This document shows, piece after piece, positions 61,967 to 64,000 of a stretch of 64,000 bases of DNA (the stretch's first letter is position 1; every line of letters starts with the position of its first letter). Source of the DNA: Micrococcus sp. (GTDB lineage: Bacteria > Actinomycetota > Actinomycetes > Actinomycetales > Micrococcaceae); the NCBI GenBank assembly GCA_029961105.1, contig JASBVO010000002.1, forward strand, positions 62,001 through 126,000, written 5' to 3'. The position numbers were made by a program, and so were the translations under genes. The notes beneath the pieces are model-generated. The model ran no database searches and was not told where the DNA came from. It saw nothing but the letters and a program-made list of their open reading frames with translations.

Positions 61967-62770
61967 ATGACCCCCGCTACAGCCTCCGCTACCGAGAACG
62001 GTTCCCGCGGGACCTCCGTGATCGTCAACGTCCTGCAGATCGTCCGGTGCTTCACCGTCGACGAGCCGTTGCAGGGCGTCACCGAGATCGCCGCCCAAGT
62101 GGGGCTCCACAAGTCCAGCGTGTCGAGGATCCTGGCGACCCTCGAACAGGAACACGTCGTCGAGCGGGATGAGTTCTCCCGCAAGTACCGATTGGGCCTG
62201 GGATTGATCGCCGTCGCGGGGCCCCTGCTCGCCAACCTCGACGTCCGGCGCGTTGCCATGGAGGACCTCCAGGTCCTGGCCGAGCGCACGAGGGAGACCG
62301 CGGCGCTCGCGATCTGGGACGGCGGGGCCGCGGTGACCGTCGAGCAGATCCCCAGCAGGCGCCAGGTCAAGCACACCTCCGCGCTCGGCAGCCGCTACAC
62401 CACGGGCCTGAGCGCCAGCGTCCAGGTACTCCTCGCCGCGCAGGATCCCCAGAGGGTGCGCGACCTGGTGGCGGATGAGGGGATCCGCCTGGACGAATCG
62501 ACCGGCGTGGACGCCTACCTGGATCGGCTGGCCACCGTGCGGCGGGAGGGACACGCCGTCAACTTCGGTCTCACCGCGCCGGACGAGGTCGGCATCGCCG
62601 CCCCCGTGCACGACCACCGAGGGCACGTCGTCGCAGCGGTCCTCCTGGCCGCTCCCGCCTACCGGATCATGGAGCAGGACGTCCCGGAGCTGGTGGAGTC
62701 CTGTCGCGTCGCCGCGCGACGCATCTCGGCCAGGCTCGGCGCAGTGGACGAGGGCCCCGGCGCCGACTGA
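61967..62770 (+). CDS. IclR-family transcriptional regulator
   Basis: A 267-residue regulator. The winged helix is at residues about 17-80 (VIVNVLQIVRCFTVDEPLQGVTEIAAQVGLHKSSVSRILATLEQEHVVERD) and the IclR effector domain at about 90-260 (TRETAALAIWDGGAAVTVEQI, NFGLTAPDEVGIAAPVHDHRGHVVAAVLLAAP). It lies after creatinase but behind a strong terminator, so it has its own promoter. It is the best candidate to bind the paired TGCAAC operators, though the GntR and PucR proteins are also possible. GAGG lies six bases before the ATG. Confidence 0.88.
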   Translation: MTPATASATENGSRGTSVIVNVLQIVRCFTVDEPLQGVTEIAAQVGLHKSSVSRILATLEQEHVVERDEFSRKYRLGLGLIAVAGPLLANLDVRRVAMEDLQVLAERTRETAALAIWDGGAAVTVEQIPSRRQVKHTSALGSRYTTGLSASVQVLLAAQDPQRVRDLVADEGIRLDESTGVDAYLDRLATVRREGHAVNFGLTAPDEVGIAAPVHDHRGHVVAAVLLAAPAYRIMEQDVPELVESCRVAARRISARLGAVDEGPGAD

Positions 62771-62797
62771 CCGTCCTGCCCCGCCACCACGCCCGGA

Positions 62798-63457
62798 TCA
62801 GTCACGGACCGACTCCTCGATGGCCTTCGCGACCGATGCCAGGTGCTCCCGCATGGCCCGCGCGGCGCCGTCCGGGTCGCGCGCGCAGACCGCCTCGATG
62901 ATGGCCAGGTGCTCCGGCAGGGACTGCTGGGAGCGGCCGGGACGGGTGGACAGGCGGTACTGGAAGCGCACGGCCTGGGCCCGCAGCCGGTCGATGGTCG
63001 CCGCGGCCGTGCGCTGGCCGGACAGCCGGATGAGCATGCCGTGCAATTCGGTGTTGCCCCGGGCGTAGGCCGCCTGGTCCCCGTCCCGCACGGCCGCCTC
63101 CATGGCACGCCCGATGGCCCGCAGCTCCTCGGCCTGGTCCTCGGTGATGCGTTCGGCGGCCCGCCCGGCACACAGTGCCTCCAGCGCCGCGCGCACCTCC
63201 ACGATCTCCAGGGCCTCCTCCAGGGGGACCGAGCGCACCCGGGCGCCACGGTTCTGGATGCGCTCCACGAGCCCCTCGACCGTCAGCTCACCCAGCGCGG
63301 TGCGGACGTGTCCGCGGCTGGCACCGTAGGCCTCGGCGAGGTCGGCCTCGACGAGCCGCTGGTTCGGCACCACGTCCCCGGCGGAGATGGCCTCCCGGAT
63401 CCGCGCGGCCACCTCGGAGGCCGTCACCGCCGTCCCGGTCCTGGATCCGGCCGCCAC
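62798..63457 (-). CDS. GntR-family regulator (FCD type), probable regulator of the oxalomesaconate pathway
   Basis: A 219-residue regulator: winged helix at about 5-75 (VTASEVAARIREAISAGDVVPNQRLVEADLAEAYGASRGHVRTALGELTVEGLVERI) and FCD domain after it (VRAALEALCAGRAAERI, GNTELHGMLIRLSGQ, LPEHLAIIEAVCARD). I start it at GTG 63457, with GGGGGAGG five bases upstream; the longer frame to 63517 would run through the operator. It is divergent from the galD-like gene, and its own operator (63493-63505) recurs at 39974 and 43801 before the other pathway genes, so it is the likely pathway-specific repressor, answering to an aromatic acid or a ring-cleavage product. Confidence 0.87.
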   Translation of the reverse strand: MAAGSRTGTAVTASEVAARIREAISAGDVVPNQRLVEADLAEAYGASRGHVRTALGELTVEGLVERIQNRGARVRSVPLEEALEIVEVRAALEALCAGRAAERITEDQAEELRAIGRAMEAAVRDGDQAAYARGNTELHGMLIRLSGQRTAAATIDRLRAQAVRFQYRLSTRPGRSQQSLPEHLAIIEAVCARDPDGAARAMREHLASVAKAIEESVRD

Positions 63458-63492
63458 TGGCGCCTCCCCCACTCGTCGGTCATGATGGTCTC

Positions 63493-63505
63493 GATTGTCA
63501 GCAAT
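63493..63505. promoter_or_regulatory. GntR-type operator, copy 3 (gntR/galD-like intergenic)
   Basis: GATTGTCAGCAAT: the dyad ATTGT-CA-GCAAT differs by one arm base from ATTGT-TG-ACAAT at 43814. Read on the minus strand, CAAAATTGCTGACAAT matches CAAAATTGTTGACAAT of copy 2 at 15 of 16 positions. It lies between the regulator gene and the tautomerase gene. Confidence 0.65.
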
Positions 63506-63552
63506 TTTGTCACACATCGGACCCGCGCGCTTCCCGGGAGGGAACAGACCTC

Positions 63553-64000
63553 ATGACCACCCGCACCGCTGCGAGCGCAGCCGCCGAGGCCGTCCGGACC
63601 GCCGGTGAGGAGGGAGTGCCCTGCATGGTCATGCGGGGCGGGACCTCCAAGGGCCTCTACTTCCTGGCCGAGGACCTGCCCGCGGACCGCACCGCTCGTG
63701 ATGCGCTGCTGTTGCGCCTGATGGGCTCCCCCGATACCCGGCAGATCGACGGCTTGGGCGGGGCACACCCGCTGACCAGCAAGGTCGCCGTGGTCTCCGC
63801 CCGGCCCGGAGGCGGCGTGGACTACCTCTTCCTGCAGGTCTCCGTCGACGAGGCGACCGTCTCGGACCGGCAGAACTGCGGCAACATCCTCGCCGGGGTG
63901 GGTCCCTTCGCCATCGAGCGCGGCCTGGTGCCCGCCCAGGAGGGGACGACGTCGGTACTCATCCACATGCTCAACACCGGTTCCGAGGCGCTCGCCACGG
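63553..64000 (+). CDS. 4-oxalomesaconate tautomerase (GalD/PrpF family), 3' end outside window
   Basis: The first 149 residues of a PrpF-fold tautomerase/isomerase. Blocks MVMRGGTSKGLYFLAEDLP, LMGSPDTRQIDGLGGAHPLTSKVAVV, VDYLFLQVSVDEATVSDRQNCGNILAGVGPFAIERGLV closely follow Pseudomonas GalD as I recall it, which converts the keto and enol forms of 4-oxalomesaconate. With the GalB-like hydratase and GalC-like aldolase at 41-43 kb it completes the pathway. GGAGG lies about ten bases before the ATG. More pathway genes may follow to the right of the window. Confidence 0.85.
   Translation, partial: MTTRTAASAAAEAVRTAGEEGVPCMVMRGGTSKGLYFLAEDLPADRTARDALLLRLMGSPDTRQIDGLGGAHPLTSKVAVVSARPGGGVDYLFLQVSVDEATVSDRQNCGNILAGVGPFAIERGLVPAQEGTTSVLIHMLNTGSEALAT

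Noticed and set aside
63458-63517. Longer N-terminus of the GntR regulator
   Set aside because: It would translate through the operator dyad; the GTG at 63457 has a far better ribosome site and gives the usual family length.

Overview
The window is high-GC, densely coded DNA from an actinobacterium, most likely of the Micrococcaceae type (order Micrococcales). This placement is an inference. It rests on a mycothiol-linked DinB-type protein, a SAM-IV-like riboswitch, a single-chain acyl-CoA carboxylase, frequent GTG starts, leaderless promoters of the form TANNNT-N7-RTG, and ATGA/GTGA stop-start overlaps. I found no rRNA, tRNA, insertion sequence, prophage or CRISPR array. Forty-four protein genes can be supported, one of them cut by the right edge.

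Left part (1-31 kb), mostly housekeeping and lipid genes. It holds a secreted esterase, a membrane-anchored alpha/beta hydrolase, RlmH, a DinB-type protein, the Lhr helicase, an Fpg/Nei glycosylase and a GlgC-like nucleotidyltransferase. Next comes an unusual two-gene operon: a beta-ketoacyl synthase III with a long extra N-terminal region, followed by a roughly 1840-residue single-chain biotin-dependent carboxylase, read from an AT-rich region with two palindromes. After it lie an RluA-type pseudouridine synthase, a DedA protein, a coiled-coil membrane protein, an old yellow enzyme, a glutamine amidotransferase, a NUDIX-like protein, a FUSC transporter and Tgt.

Middle part (31-40 kb). Two overlapping DszC/SfnB-type flavin monooxygenases lie behind a SAM-IV-type riboswitch, which suggests organosulfur scavenging under sulfur limitation. 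Then come an arsenate-reductase-like phosphatase, an acyl-CoA ligase plus acyl-CoA dehydrogenase operon with a divergent TetR gene, and a YhhQ queuosine-precursor transporter that pairs functionally with Tgt.

Right part (40-64 kb), two interleaved catabolic systems. (1) Aromatic ring cleavage through 4-oxalomesaconate: a VOC-type extradiol dioxygenase, a DUF6282 hydrolase, a GalB-like hydratase and a GalC-like aldolase at 40-44 kb, and a GalD-like tautomerase with a divergent GntR regulator at 62.8-64 kb. A shared dyad near ATTGTTGACAAT precedes all three units. A LigM/DesA-type tetrahydrofolate O-demethylase next to it suggests methoxylated aromatics as upstream substrates. (2) Creatinine to pyruvate: creatininase, creatinase, heterotetrameric sarcosine oxidase (soxBDAG), GlyA and serine dehydratase, with NCS1 and BCCT transporters and PucR, IclR and GntR regulators. 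The BCCT-creatininase unit and the creatinase gene carry duplicate promoter/operator modules of three TGCAAC half-sites with identical spacing.
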